DNA from: JANXQZ01 sp038225555
GTDB lineage: Bacteria; Acidobacteriota; Terriglobia; Bryobacterales; Bryobacteraceae
Direction: 5' to 3'
Assembly (NCBI GenBank): GCA_038225555.1
Contig: JBBRRB010000031.1
Location: 5,703 to 69,702, forward strand
DNA: 64,000 nt
Position 1 is the first letter of the stretch. Each line of letters opens with the position of its first letter. The notes beneath the pieces were generated by a model that saw nothing but the letters and a program-made list of their open reading frames with translations, made no database searches and was not told the DNA's origin. Made by a program: the position numbers and the translations under genes. Below, piece by piece: positions 17,693-26,057 of this stretch.

Positions 17693-18085
17693 TTAGCCTG
17701 GACCACCGCGGCTGGCCCGGTGCAGGCTCCACAGTCCGCGGGCAGAGAGGATGACGGAGAAGAGCGCGGTCACGCCGAGCGCGAGGAGTGTCCAGATGAA
17801 GAAGAGCCCCCCGCTTCGCTTGGTCCCGAAGCCGACTCCCGCCCCTCTCATGTGGATGACGGGAACGCCCATCAACAGAAACGACGCGAGAAGGATGATG
17901 AGATACCCGGATCGCCGTCCGGCGAGCACCAGCGTTCCGTACAGCCAGACGACGCAGATGACCACTGCAAAGAGGTTCAGAAGCCCTCCCGGTGACATCC
18001 CGCGGGCGATGTCGTCCGCCAGGTGAAACGTGCCGAAGAGGATCGAGAGCAGGGACGCGATGGTCAATAGAACGTTGTGTTTCAT
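17693..18085 (-). CDS. Small four-helix membrane protein of unknown function
   Basis: 130 residues with four hydrophobic segments: VLLTIASLLSILFGTFHLAD, LLNLFAVVICVVWLYGTLVL, YLIILLASFLLMGVPVIHM and FIWTLLALGVTALFSVILS. The ATG at 18085 is preceded by AAGGAG ten bases upstream, which decides the start over the long upstream extension of the frame. It is the last gene of the minus-strand run that begins with DUF2975 and XRE genes. Not recognised beyond being a membrane protein; the second helix pair recalls small integral membrane proteins that accompany DUF4386 genes. Confidence 0.7.
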   Translation of the reverse strand: MKHNVLLTIASLLSILFGTFHLADDIARGMSPGGLLNLFAVVICVVWLYGTLVLAGRRSGYLIILLASFLLMGVPVIHMRGAGVGFGTKRSGGLFFIWTLLALGVTALFSVILSARGLWSLHRASRGGPG

Positions 18086-18117
18086 TTGATATTCTCCTTG
18101 TTTGATTTGCGCGCGAC

Positions 18118-18846
18118 TCATTGCCCTGCTGCCTTTGCCTGCTCCCTCCAGCGCTGCTCGTTCACGCCAAACACCAGGAGCCACAGCGCAGTTGAGAACC
18201 CGGCGACGACGGCGAAACCCACGATGTAGCCGGCCATTCGGGATGCCAGTGGCTCGTACAAGTAGGTAAGCCAACCCAAACCTCCGACTGCCGATAAGAC
18301 GCCCAGGATGCGAGGAAGAAAGTTGGACCTGAAGACAAGATAGCCCTTCAGTAGTGCAGATAACCCGAAGAACACCATCGCGATTGCTTCGGCGTGATAA
18401 TCCACTCTGAGCGAGAGGAGTGCCAACGCGTTCAGCTGTTCAGCGCTGAACACACTCAAGTAATGCGCCCCACCCAGAACGAGTAACGGTGCGAAAAAGA
18501 AGAGGCGACTCAGAATCTTGACTGCGCAACCGATGAGACCGAAGATCAACGCCAGGAGCGAGCCGCTCCGGCTGACCGGTTTCAGCAAACGATACAAAAG
18601 CGCAGTCATCGTGATCTGGCACGCCAATTCGACCAGGTAGACGGCGAACCCAAGTCGAAAGACCGATTCGTGCGACAGGATGTTGGCCGCCGTGGCCGCG
18701 GCGTCGCCGGAGACGACAAGATGGGATATGAATAGTTGAGTGAAGACTCCCGTCAATATCGTGGCCAGATAGAAACCACCCGCCATTCTCGCCTGGGTCT
18801 GCGCCGACATCTCAGTCGTACGCGGCACGGTTGCAACGCTATTCAT
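18118..18846 (-). CDS. DUF4386-family membrane protein
   Basis: 242-residue polytopic membrane protein. Six or so hydrophobic segments are visible, starting with MAGGFYLATILTGVFTQLFI. The middle shows the DUF4386 signature (EAIAMVFFGLSALLKGYLVF and FLPRILGVLSAVGGLGWLTY). The biochemical role of the family is unknown. The start codon overlaps the stop of the XRE gene (ATGA at 18843-18846), showing translational coupling in the DUF2975-XRE operon. Confidence 0.85.
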   Translation of the reverse strand: MNSVATVPRTTEMSAQTQARMAGGFYLATILTGVFTQLFISHLVVSGDAAATAANILSHESVFRLGFAVYLVELACQITMTALLYRLLKPVSRSGSLLALIFGLIGCAVKILSRLFFFAPLLVLGGAHYLSVFSAEQLNALALLSLRVDYHAEAIAMVFFGLSALLKGYLVFRSNFLPRILGVLSAVGGLGWLTYLYEPLASRMAGYIVGFAVVAGFSTALWLLVFGVNEQRWREQAKAAGQ

Positions 18847-19139
18847 TGTGCGATCTCCTGTTGTTTTTCTTGGTCTACAGAGGTTTCAGTTTCGTGGCCA
18901 GGCGCGGCAGGCGCTTCGGGCGACGCCGCTAGCGATGCGGGGGCGAATTCGAGCAGGTCACCCGGCTGGCACTGCAGTGCCGCGCAGATCGCATCGAGTG
19001 TGGTGAAGCGGATGGCGCGGGCCTTCCCTGTCTTGAGAACCGACAGGTTGGCGAGCGTGATCCCGATTCTCTCGGACAACTCGGTCAGCGTCATACGACG
19101 CTTGTAGAGCATGTCGTCCAGTTTGACGAGGATCGACAT
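18843..19139 (-). CDS. XRE/YozG-type helix-turn-helix regulator
   Basis: 98-residue Cro/CI-type regulator. MSILVKLDDMLYKRRMTLTE opens the HTH, and LSERIGITLANLSVLKTGKA contains the turn and recognition helix; FTTLDAICAALQCQPGDLLE closes it. This compact type is the usual partner of DUF2975 membrane proteins, and here it starts two bases after the DUF2975 stop. The ATG at 19139 is chosen because the HTH fold begins at once; upstream in-frame sequence is arginine-rich shadow of the DUF2975 gene. It is likely an autoregulator acting on the dyad at 19705-19734. The alanine-rich tail (residues 70-98) looks disordered. Confidence 0.88.
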   Translation of the reverse strand: MSILVKLDDMLYKRRMTLTELSERIGITLANLSVLKTGKARAIRFTTLDAICAALQCQPGDLLEFAPASLAASPEAPAAPGHETETSVDQEKQQEIAQ

Positions 19140-19141
19140 GG

Positions 19142-19666
19142 TCACACCGTCCCTTCGAGTTCCTCGCGCATGCGTGCGCCCTCCTCGAAGACGCGCGCCA
19201 GGACGAAGAGCAAGACCACAGCGAAGCATCGCGTCAATGAGAAGCCCCAGCTGAGATGGAGCGGCGCGGCAGCAGACGACACCCTGGAGCCAACGGCGCC
19301 GACTGCGAAGTGCATCAGATCGAGCGCCAGCAACGCCCAGGCGATCGCCCGGAGTCGCGCAGCGTTCACAATAATGAAGGGATTCCCGGTGCTAACGCTG
19401 GCGACGATCATCAGCAGCCGTTGGGATACGAAGTGCACGACGGGAACAGTGCAGATTCCGATCACCATGATCATGCGCATGCCGAAAAACAGCCTTGAAT
19501 TGAATTCGGCCGGTCGCACGCCGAGGGCTCTCATTACTGGAGCTTCGGCAACCAGGCTGGCGATCAGCAGCGCCATGATGAGGGCGCCCATAAGCAGATT
19601 CAGTTTGATCAGTACGCGGAGGACTCTGCTAAAGAGGGCTAAGGTATCTGGGAACGGAGCCGACAT
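19142..19666 (-). CDS. DUF2975-family membrane protein
   Basis: 174-residue membrane protein with four hydrophobic segments: LNLLMGALIMALLIASLVAE, MRMIMVIGICTVPVVHFVSQ, AIAWALLALDLMHFAVGAVG and RCFAVVLLFVLARVFEEG. The last runs into the motif VFEEGARMREELEGTV, typical of DUF2975 proteins (FxxGxxLxxdxdgTV). These are found upstream of small XRE regulators, and the protein may sense a membrane or envelope signal and modulate the regulator; that is inference. GGAGAA stands seven bases before the ATG. First gene of a four-gene operon. Confidence 0.88.
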   Translation of the reverse strand: MSAPFPDTLALFSRVLRVLIKLNLLMGALIMALLIASLVAEAPVMRALGVRPAEFNSRLFFGMRMIMVIGICTVPVVHFVSQRLLMIVASVSTGNPFIIVNAARLRAIAWALLALDLMHFAVGAVGSRVSSAAAPLHLSWGFSLTRCFAVVLLFVLARVFEEGARMREELEGTV

Positions 19667-19704
19667 TGGTTTTCTCCTTCACGCTGCTGGAAACACTAGT
19701 GTGA

Positions 19705-19734
19705 TATATCGATATACGATAAGCATATTATCGT
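19705..19734. promoter_or_regulatory. Operator-like dyads upstream of the DUF2975-XRE operon
   Basis: Two symmetric elements overlap: the perfect palindrome TATATCGATATA (19705-19716) and the inverted repeat ACGATAA-N5-TTATCGT (19716-19722 and 19728-19734). They lie 39-68 bases before the DUF2975 ATG in AT-rich DNA that also holds TTGAAC on the minus strand as a possible -35. They are the obvious binding sites for the XRE protein encoded downstream. Confidence 0.55.
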
Positions 19735-19851
19735 TGTTCAATATATTTACACGGCCCGCCACCCCTGCCGTTCGAGACCTCATGCGCGATCTAGAAGGGT
19801 GAATTGCGGAATCTTGAGCGAACCGTTTTCTCTGTTCGAAATCGAAACGTG

Positions 19852-19857
19852 TATAAT
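19852..19857 (+). promoter_or_regulatory. -10 element (TATAAT) six bases before the VOC gene
   Basis: A consensus TATAAT ends six bases before the ATG at 19864, predicting a leaderless transcript. No good -35 is visible at 16-18 bases upstream, and no Shine-Dalgarno is present for this start. Confidence 0.45.
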
Positions 19858-19863
19858 CCACAC

Positions 19864-20379
19864 ATGCAAGCAATACCCTGGAGCACAATTGCGCTCGGCT
19901 CGCTGTTGCTTATCTCGGTCAGTTCAAAAGGAGGACAAAAAGTGGAATCTCAGCAACCTGAAAAGTCGAAGCCGCCTGTCAAAATGGAGCAGCGCGGGCG
20001 CATCCTTGGAATCGGCGGTGTCTTCTTCAAATCCGCTAATCGCGATCAGATGCGGGAGTGGTATTCGAAGCATCTTGGACTCGCTGACACAGGCGGAGGC
20101 GCGATGCTTCCGTGGCGCGAACACGACGACCCGCAAAAGGAACACGTTACGGTTTGGACTGTTTTTCCCGCCTCCACTGACTATTTCGGTCCCAGCAACG
20201 CACCGTTCATGTTCAACTACATCGTGGACGATCTGGATGCTTTGCTCGACCGCTTAAAACAAGAGGGAGTAAAGATTGACGCCAAACGAATGAATGAATC
20301 CTACGGTAGCTTTGCCTGGATCTATGACTTGGATGGGAATAAGATTGAGCTCTGGCAGCCGAAGTCCGCAAAGCCCTAA
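19864..20379 (+). CDS. Exported VOC-superfamily (glyoxalase-like) protein
   Basis: 171 residues. The N-terminus MQAIPWSTIALGSLLLISVS looks like a signal peptide; a VOC fold follows from about residue 45 (GRILGIGGVFFKSANRDQMR, WYSKHLGL, FMFNYIVDDLDALLDRLKQE, and the end FAWIYDLDGNKIELWQP). Only one beta-alpha-beta-beta-beta pair of modules is present, as usual for single-domain dioxygenase or resistance-type members. Glu in KIELW is the expected last metal ligand; the first-ligand position is not a clear His. Alternative start: ATG at 19984, which would remove the signal and give a cytosolic protein, but the TATAAT box is placed for 19864. The reaction is unknown. Confidence 0.78.
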   Translation: MQAIPWSTIALGSLLLISVSSKGGQKVESQQPEKSKPPVKMEQRGRILGIGGVFFKSANRDQMREWYSKHLGLADTGGGAMLPWREHDDPQKEHVTVWTVFPASTDYFGPSNAPFMFNYIVDDLDALLDRLKQEGVKIDAKRMNESYGSFAWIYDLDGNKIELWQPKSAKP

Positions 20380-20560
20380 GGGCCTTCCAGTGCACTTACT
20401 CAATCGGTTTTCTGTAGCCACGGTCCCGTAGTCGTAAGCTGGCCGGAAATGCTTTGCGGCTGGTCATCTCATTATCCGCATCGGCCGATTTCGTTCGATC
20501 AGTCGCGCAGTGTGTATGCCGCAACATTGCGTCAAAATCCGCTCTATCCATAAGGTCGCT
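20380..20560. other. Short convergent intergenic region
   Basis: Lies between the VOC gene and the oppositely oriented LysE gene. I see no hairpin with a T-tract and no coding potential. Confidence 0.4.
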
Positions 20561-21193
20561 CTACTTATTAGATGTCCCGGAACAGCCGACGAAAACCCCC
20601 AGCCCGATCATGCCCACTCCAGAGGCTACGCGCTGCTTCTCTTGCAGGCGGGGATTTGCTCTTAGTTTGTCGCTGATGAAACCGGCAAACATCGCGACCG
20701 TAAGGTCAGCGAAGGTGTTCAATGTCACCGAAATGGTTCCGAGAATAGTGAATTGCAAGAAGACATACCCCCTTGCGGGCGAAACAAATTGAGGAATAAA
20801 GGCCAGGAAGAATAATGCCGTTTTTGGATTCAATACCTCGGTCCAGATGCCCTGTGTGAAGGAGTCATGGACAGTGCGACCCACCTCGCCTTCAGTCGCT
20901 TGTAGATGGCGAGTCCGTATCATGCGAATGCCTAAATACACCAAGTAAGCGGCGCCCGTATATTTCACAACGCCGAATGCAACCGCTGACGCGGCCAGGA
21001 CCGCTGATATTCCCACTGCGGCTGCAATGACATGAACCAAACCCCCAACGAACGTGCCCAGCGAAGAAATTGAGCCTTCCCTGCGTCCACCGGCCAGACT
21101 ACGCGCCAACACGTAGAAGATTCCCGGCCCCGGTGTAATAGCAAGCAGAAGCGCGGCCGCCAGGAAGAGGCTTAAATGCGCTTTGTCAGGCAT
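20561..21193 (-). CDS. LysE/RhtB-family amino-acid exporter
   Basis: Inner-membrane efflux protein of 210 residues with six hydrophobic segments. The N-terminus LFLAAALLLAITPGPGIFYVLARSLAGG is diagnostic of RhtB/LysE (TPGP motif), and GAAYLVYLGIRMIR and LNPKTALFFLAFIPQFV are further family motifs. It probably exports an amino acid or analogue using the proton gradient. AGGAA lies upstream of the ATG. It is 35 bases downstream of the GNAT gene on the same strand, so the two may share a transcript. Confidence 0.9.
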   Translation of the reverse strand: MPDKAHLSLFLAAALLLAITPGPGIFYVLARSLAGGRREGSISSLGTFVGGLVHVIAAAVGISAVLAASAVAFGVVKYTGAAYLVYLGIRMIRTRHLQATEGEVGRTVHDSFTQGIWTEVLNPKTALFFLAFIPQFVSPARGYVFLQFTILGTISVTLNTFADLTVAMFAGFISDKLRANPRLQEKQRVASGVGMIGLGVFVGCSGTSNK

Positions 21194-21228
21194 AAGAATA
21201 GTTTCCTACAATACCGCGGTCTTCGCAG

Positions 21229-22011
21229 CTATCCATATTCGAAACCGGCGATCGCGAACACCTTTGAGTTATCGCACTCCACCCGCCCGCCTCGGTAAGA
21301 CATTCGATGCAGCTTGCGCACCGGCGTGAAACCGTGCATTCGCGCGAGGCGCATAGCGTCGACGTTTTCCGGCAGCAGATCCCAAAAGATCGTCTCGCTC
21401 GAATGCTGCCCCATGAATTGGCGAAGCATGAGCTCGGCCTCCGTCGCCGACTCCGCCACGCACGGACCGAAATACGCCCCCTCCGATCCGGCCCGCCCCA
21501 ACCGGCAGCCCTCGGCGTCCAAGCGATTCAAGAGTTCGCGACGGTCCGCGCCAAAGGCTTGCTGGTCTAGCGCCGGGTCCCAAGCGCGAAATTGCGAAAC
21601 GAACCCAATTTGCCCTTTCGACCGTATCCATCGTTCCACAGCGAACTCGGTCCGGAACCCCAAAGATTCGTACAGAGGAAGCCCCGTGTCGGTCGCATCC
21701 AGCTTGATGCACCCGAGGCCCCGCCCCTGAAGATCGTCCAAGGCGTGCTCCAATAAAATCCGCGCCAACCCTCGCCGGCGGAATGCAGGCAGCGTCAAAA
21801 CCATGCCGATCCAAGCCAAGTCCGACCCGTAGCACATCGCACTCGTGGTGGCGGCAAGCACGCTCTCTACCTCGATCCCAAAGCATCCGTCCGGGGCCAA
21901 GTCCAACAGCCGGAGCCAATCAGCTGCGGTCTGGTTCCATCCGGCCGAGGCCTTCAAAATCATTAATTGCGGTAAATCGGATTTTCTCAGCCGGCGCGGT
22001 CTCTCGCTCAC
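21229..22011 (-). CDS. GNAT acetyltransferase with C-terminal Acetyltransf_18-type domain
   Basis: 260 residues, probably a double-GNAT-fold protein. The N-terminal GNAT domain has acetyl-CoA-binding sequence LPAFRRRGLARILLEHALDD (R/Q-x-x-G-x-A/G motif) at about residues 75-95 and LDATDTGLPLYESLGFRTEF after it. The C-terminal part (WDLLPENVDAMRLARMHGFT to the end) resembles the Acetyltransf_18 domain. The start is a GTG at 22011 (VSERPRRLRKSDLPQLMIL). It is divergent from the esterase operon: only 27 bases separate the two starts, so their promoters must overlap. Substrate unknown. Confidence 0.88.
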   Translation of the reverse strand: MSERPRRLRKSDLPQLMILKASAGWNQTAADWLRLLDLAPDGCFGIEVESVLAATTSAMCYGSDLAWIGMVLTLPAFRRRGLARILLEHALDDLQGRGLGCIKLDATDTGLPLYESLGFRTEFAVERWIRSKGQIGFVSQFRAWDPALDQQAFGADRRELLNRLDAEGCRLGRAGSEGAYFGPCVAESATEAELMLRQFMGQHSSETIFWDLLPENVDAMRLARMHGFTPVRKLHRMSYRGGRVECDNSKVFAIAGFEYG

Positions 22012-22026
22012 CGCACGCTACGGTAC

Positions 22027-22032
22027 CATAAT
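22027..22032 (+). promoter_or_regulatory. -10-like CATAAT six bases before the esterase operon
   Basis: CATAAT ends six bases before the ATG at 22039, the same spacing as vapB, the VOC gene and the PadR at 28633. No Shine-Dalgarno and no clear -35; weak on its own. Confidence 0.3.
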
Positions 22033-22038
22033 GTCGCA

Positions 22039-24030
22039 ATGGCGAGAATCACCCGTCGAGAGTTAATCCTCGGTTCGGCGAGCGCCGCCGCTCTATACGG
22101 TCAAGCGAAATACCCGGGCGTGGATTATCGGGATTACGCGCGCATCCTGCCGGATCACCTTCGCAAACTGGCCCATGCCGCCTACCAGCGCCGCAACGCG
22201 GAGATCGCCAAATTGACCACGCCCGGCCAAATTTCAAAACGAACCCAATTCGTCAGGCGGACTTTCTGGGATCTGGTCGGCGGTGAGCCGGAACGCACCC
22301 CTCTCAAGGAGCGGACCGCGGGTTCATTTGCGAGGTCGGGATATCGCCTCGATAAGGTGCTCTACCAGAGCCGTCCGGAATTCTACATCCCCGCAAATCT
22401 CTATGTGCCCACGGCTGGCTCGGGGCCGTTCCCCGGAGTACTGTTCCAGATGGGTCACAGCCTGAACGGAAAAGCGAATGTCACCTACCAGAAGTGCTGC
22501 CAGGGTTTAGCCCGGCTCGGCTATGTCGTTCTGGCGTTCGATCCCATGGGCCAGGGAGAGCGCACTTACTATCCGGGAGCGGGCGGCGTCACCCGGCTAG
22601 GCTCGGCTGACGATGAGCACACCTACCCTGGCAAGCAGATGCTCCTCGTAGGCGATACCGCCACGCGCCTGCAGGTCTGGGACGCCGTGCGCAGTCTCGA
22701 CTATTTGGCGAGCCGCCCCGAAGTAGATCCCAAACGCCTGGCCTCCACCGGACAATCTGGCGGCGCCACTCTCACCATGCTGCTGGCCTGCGTAGACGAC
22801 CGTCTCGCAGCGGCGGCAGTCAGCTCCGGCAACACGGAGAATTTCGCTTGCGCGGACTTCAATCCGCCCGGCTCCACCGACGATGCCGAGCAAGACTTGG
22901 TCGGCTCGTGCGAGGCTGGCGTTGATCGGTTTGATCTGCTCTACCCCCTAGCGCCGAAGCCGCTATTGATTCTGGCCAGCGCACACGATTTTTTCGGAAC
23001 ATACTCGCCGAGCTATCTATCAAGCGGCTGGGAAGAATACCGGAAGTTGCAACGCGTGTACACCGTGCTGGGCCATCCGGACCGGCTCGCGTGGGCGGAT
23101 ACGCCGCTTCCGCACGGGCTCTCCTACTATCCCCGGCTTCGGATTTACAACTGGTTTGAGCGGTGGTTGAAGGGCTCTTCCAAACCAATCGAGCGCGAAC
23201 CCGACGTGGCGCCCGAAGCCGATCCAGACCTCTGGGTCGGCGCCACTGGCAACGTGGTGCGCGATTTCCAGAGCGCGAAGCCATTTACGCTGATACAGGC
23301 ACGCGCCGCCACGCTGCGGCCTGGACCGCCCGATCCTGCACGAGTACGCAAGCTCCTGGGAATGCCTGTCACGAGCTCGGGTGGTCCCGTTCGCAAACTT
23401 GCCACCGTCCCATCGGGCGACCTCACCTTGCAAGCGATAGAAATTCAGTCCGAGGCGGGTGTGTGGCTGCCTGCCTGGCTGTGGACGCCGAAGGTGACTG
23501 ACCCTGCCAAAGGCGTGACGCTGGTGTTCGATGAGCGCGGTCGCAATCAGCACTGGCACGAAGGCGGCTTGGGAGAACAACTCGCGAAATCCGGCGGACT
23601 CGCATGCATCGCGGACATTCGGGGAATCGGCGACTTGAAGCCCGAGGTCGGTCGAGGCGCGCCCGGTTACTCGATCCCCCACGAGCAGGAAGAAGATTAC
23701 GCGTGGGCTTCCCTGATCCTCGGCCATTCTTTGTTGGGCCAGAGGGTCACGGATATCCTGGCCTTCGCGGGCGCGTTGAAGCACTACGGTCCGGTGAACG
23801 TGACCGCGATCGGGCGGCTGACCGTTCCCGCCCTCATCGCCGGATTCTTGAGCAAGGACATTGCTTCCTTGCATCTCAAGAATGGTTTGGCGTCGCTGAA
23901 AAGCGTGGTCGAGAATGAAACCTACCATTGTCCGCTCGCCAATATCGTGCCCGGATTGCTGGCCCACACGGATCTGCCGCAACTGGTGGAAGCGCTGCGG
24001 CCACGCCCCGTTATCCTGGAAACGGTGTGA
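22039..24030 (+). CDS. Tat-exported alpha/beta hydrolase (acetyl-xylan esterase-like)
   Basis: 663 residues. The N-terminus MARITRRELILGSASAAALY is a twin-arginine signal. The first alpha/beta hydrolase region (about 60-380) has an acyl-esterase appearance (FYIPANLYVPTAGSGPFPGV, FDPMGQGER) and the nucleophile Ser in STGQSGGATLTM at about 240. Asp in LILASAHDFF and His in LPHGLSY are the likely remainder of the triad. A second hydrolase-like half (about 440-663) resembles the first but lacks a clear GxSxG. Acidobacterial proteins of this build are annotated as acetyl-xylan esterases. It opens a three-gene operon; its stop overlaps the next start (TGATG). Confidence 0.8.
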   Translation: MARITRRELILGSASAAALYGQAKYPGVDYRDYARILPDHLRKLAHAAYQRRNAEIAKLTTPGQISKRTQFVRRTFWDLVGGEPERTPLKERTAGSFARSGYRLDKVLYQSRPEFYIPANLYVPTAGSGPFPGVLFQMGHSLNGKANVTYQKCCQGLARLGYVVLAFDPMGQGERTYYPGAGGVTRLGSADDEHTYPGKQMLLVGDTATRLQVWDAVRSLDYLASRPEVDPKRLASTGQSGGATLTMLLACVDDRLAAAAVSSGNTENFACADFNPPGSTDDAEQDLVGSCEAGVDRFDLLYPLAPKPLLILASAHDFFGTYSPSYLSSGWEEYRKLQRVYTVLGHPDRLAWADTPLPHGLSYYPRLRIYNWFERWLKGSSKPIEREPDVAPEADPDLWVGATGNVVRDFQSAKPFTLIQARAATLRPGPPDPARVRKLLGMPVTSSGGPVRKLATVPSGDLTLQAIEIQSEAGVWLPAWLWTPKVTDPAKGVTLVFDERGRNQHWHEGGLGEQLAKSGGLACIADIRGIGDLKPEVGRGAPGYSIPHEQEEDYAWASLILGHSLLGQRVTDILAFAGALKHYGPVNVTAIGRLTVPALIAGFLSKDIASLHLKNGLASLKSVVENETYHCPLANIVPGLLAHTDLPQLVEALRPRPVILETV

Positions 24031-25049
24031 TGATTCATAACGAAGAAAGTTTGGAAGAGCTGCTCTCCCGGCCCTCAGAAGCGGACATTGCGGCCATGTC
24101 GAAGCTCGATGGCGACCTGCTGGTGCTAGGTGCGGCTGGCAAGATGGGGCCCAGTCTGGTACGCCGCGCCCGCCGGGCAGCCGACGCAACCGGCAAATCC
24201 ATGCGAATCATTGCGGTTGCCCGATTCACCAATGCCGCCGTCGCTGACAGTCTAACGAAAGACGGCATCGAAGTGATTCGAGCCGAATTGACTGACCGGG
24301 AGGCCGTTTGGAAATTGCCCGACGCTCCCAACGTAATCTTCATGGCTGGGCGCAAATTCGGCTCCGCGGGAAACCAGCCGCTCACGTGGGCCGTGAATGC
24401 GTGGGCACCCGGACTCGTGGCGGATCGCTATTCCGCGTCAAAGATCGTCGCGTTTTCGACAGGCAACGTCTATCCATTTGTGCCCGTGGAATCCGGCGGA
24501 GCAACAGAAGAGACTGAGCTCGCGCCGGTGGGCGAGTACGCCCAATCCGCGCTCGCTCGCGAACGAATGTTCGAGTATTTTTCTAACATTCGCGGAACAC
24601 CCGTTGCCATCCTTCGATTGAACTATGCCATCGATCTCCGCTACGGCGTGCTGCTGGATATCGGCCAGAAGATCTTCGAACGCCGCCCGATCGATTTGAC
24701 GATGGGGTACGTGAACGTGATCTGGCAAGGTGACGCCAACTCCATCTGCTTGCGCGCTTTCGAGCTGGCGTCCTCGCCGGCCCGCGTGTTAAACGTCACT
24801 GGATCTCAGACGCTGGCCGTGCGGTGGATTGCGGAGCGCTTCGGGGCGTTCTTCGGAGTTGTGCCCATCTTCGAGGGCAAGGAAGCCGCAAATGCTCTGT
24901 TAAACAACGCGTCACTCTGCAATCGCCTTCTGGGGCCGCAGAGTCTCAGCCCGGAAGAGATGATCGTCATGATGGCCCAATGGATCGGAGTGGATGGCCC
25001 GACCTATCACAAGCCGACCCACTTCGAAGCCCGCGACGGAGCTTTCTGA
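24030..25049 (+). CDS. NAD-dependent epimerase/dehydratase-family protein, atypical active site
   Basis: Extended SDR-type protein, 339 residues. The Rossmann motif is LVLGAAGKMGPSLVRRA (GxxGxxG) at about residues 30-45. The strand VAFSTGNVYPF supplies the catalytic Ser/Thr. At the catalytic YxxxK position the sequence is EYAQSALARE, so the Tyr is present but the Lys is replaced by Ala, which would weaken or change catalysis. The C-terminal half is a substrate domain (LNVTGSQTLAVRWIAERFG). It is coupled to both neighbours by TGATG overlaps and is probably involved in sugar or sugar-acid turnover. The overlap fixes the start at 24030. Confidence 0.8.
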   Translation: MIHNEESLEELLSRPSEADIAAMSKLDGDLLVLGAAGKMGPSLVRRARRAADATGKSMRIIAVARFTNAAVADSLTKDGIEVIRAELTDREAVWKLPDAPNVIFMAGRKFGSAGNQPLTWAVNAWAPGLVADRYSASKIVAFSTGNVYPFVPVESGGATEETELAPVGEYAQSALARERMFEYFSNIRGTPVAILRLNYAIDLRYGVLLDIGQKIFERRPIDLTMGYVNVIWQGDANSICLRAFELASSPARVLNVTGSQTLAVRWIAERFGAFFGVVPIFEGKEAANALLNNASLCNRLLGPQSLSPEEMIVMMAQWIGVDGPTYHKPTHFEARDGAF

Positions 25050-26008
25050 TGGACTGGCGGACTCGTCTTCGGCTAGGCACCGCGATCCCCGCACACCCCT
25101 TGGCGTTGACGGCTGAACGAAAGCTGGACGAGCGTCGGCAGCATGCGCTCACTCGCTACTACATCGATTCCGGCGCAGGCGGAGTTGCGGTAGGTGTGCA
25201 CACCACGCAGTTTGGAATCCGCGATTGCGGCCTGCTGGCACCTGTGTTGCAACTTGCCGCCGATGCATCAAAAGATAGCGGAATCGTGAAGGTGGCTGGC
25301 GTGTGCGGCCCTACTCAACAGGCGGTGAAGGAAGCCGAGCTGGCGGCGAGCTTGGGTTATCACGCGGGATTGCTGAGCCTGTCGGCGTTGGGCCAGGCTT
25401 CCATCGATGAACTGATCGAGCATGCGCGCGCAGTCGGCGAGGTGATCCCGCTCTTCGGATTTTACTTGCAGCCTGCAGTCGGCGGGCGCGTGCTGCCGTA
25501 CTCATTTTGGCGTCGCTTCGTGGAACTCGAAAGCGTAGTGGCGATCAAAGTCGCACCCTTCAATCGCTACCAGACCTTAGAAGTTGTTCGCGCTTTGGCT
25601 GAATCCGGAAGATCGGGCGATGTCGCGCTTTACACAGGCAACGACGATCACATCGTTCTCGATTTGTTGTCGCCATGGTTCGTCGGCGGCTTGCTCGGTC
25701 ATTGGTCTTTCTGGACCCGAGGTGCCGTCACCATGCTGGATCGATTGAAGGCCATCAAACTGGAAGGGTCGATCCGTCCTGATTTGCTTGCGCTGGCCGA
25801 TCAGGTGACCGATGCGAACGCGGCCGTTTTCGACGCGGCCAATCAGTTCCGAGGCTGCATTCCCGGCATCCATGAGGTGCTCCGGCGTCAGGGCCTGCTG
25901 GCTGGGCGCTGGTGCCTGGATGAGCACGAAGAGTTGTCGCCTGGACAATTGGAAGAGATCGACCGGGTTTGCCGAATGTACCCGTGGCTCGCGGATAGTA
26001 CTGACTAG
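25049..26008 (+). CDS. DHDPS/NAL-superfamily class I aldolase (DapA-like)
   Basis: TIM-barrel lyase of 319 residues. HTTQFGIRD carries the paired threonines of the family (about residues 50-52), and Lys167 in AIKVAPFNRY is the predicted Schiff-base lysine. FGFYLQPAVGG stands where DHDPS has YNxP, so the substrate probably differs from aspartate semialdehyde; such paralogs often cleave or form 2-keto-3-deoxy sugar acids. It is the third gene in the esterase-epimerase operon, with a TGATG overlap. Together the set suggests breakdown of an acylated sugar or sugar acid, but this is inferred from family membership and order alone. Confidence 0.82.
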   Translation: MDWRTRLRLGTAIPAHPLALTAERKLDERRQHALTRYYIDSGAGGVAVGVHTTQFGIRDCGLLAPVLQLAADASKDSGIVKVAGVCGPTQQAVKEAELAASLGYHAGLLSLSALGQASIDELIEHARAVGEVIPLFGFYLQPAVGGRVLPYSFWRRFVELESVVAIKVAPFNRYQTLEVVRALAESGRSGDVALYTGNDDHIVLDLLSPWFVGGLLGHWSFWTRGAVTMLDRLKAIKLEGSIRPDLLALADQVTDANAAVFDAANQFRGCIPGIHEVLRRQGLLAGRWCLDEHEELSPGQLEEIDRVCRMYPWLADSTD

Positions 26009-26057
26009 AACTGAAGGATCTAGCTGCTTGAAGAGATCGAGTTCATACTGAGTCAGC

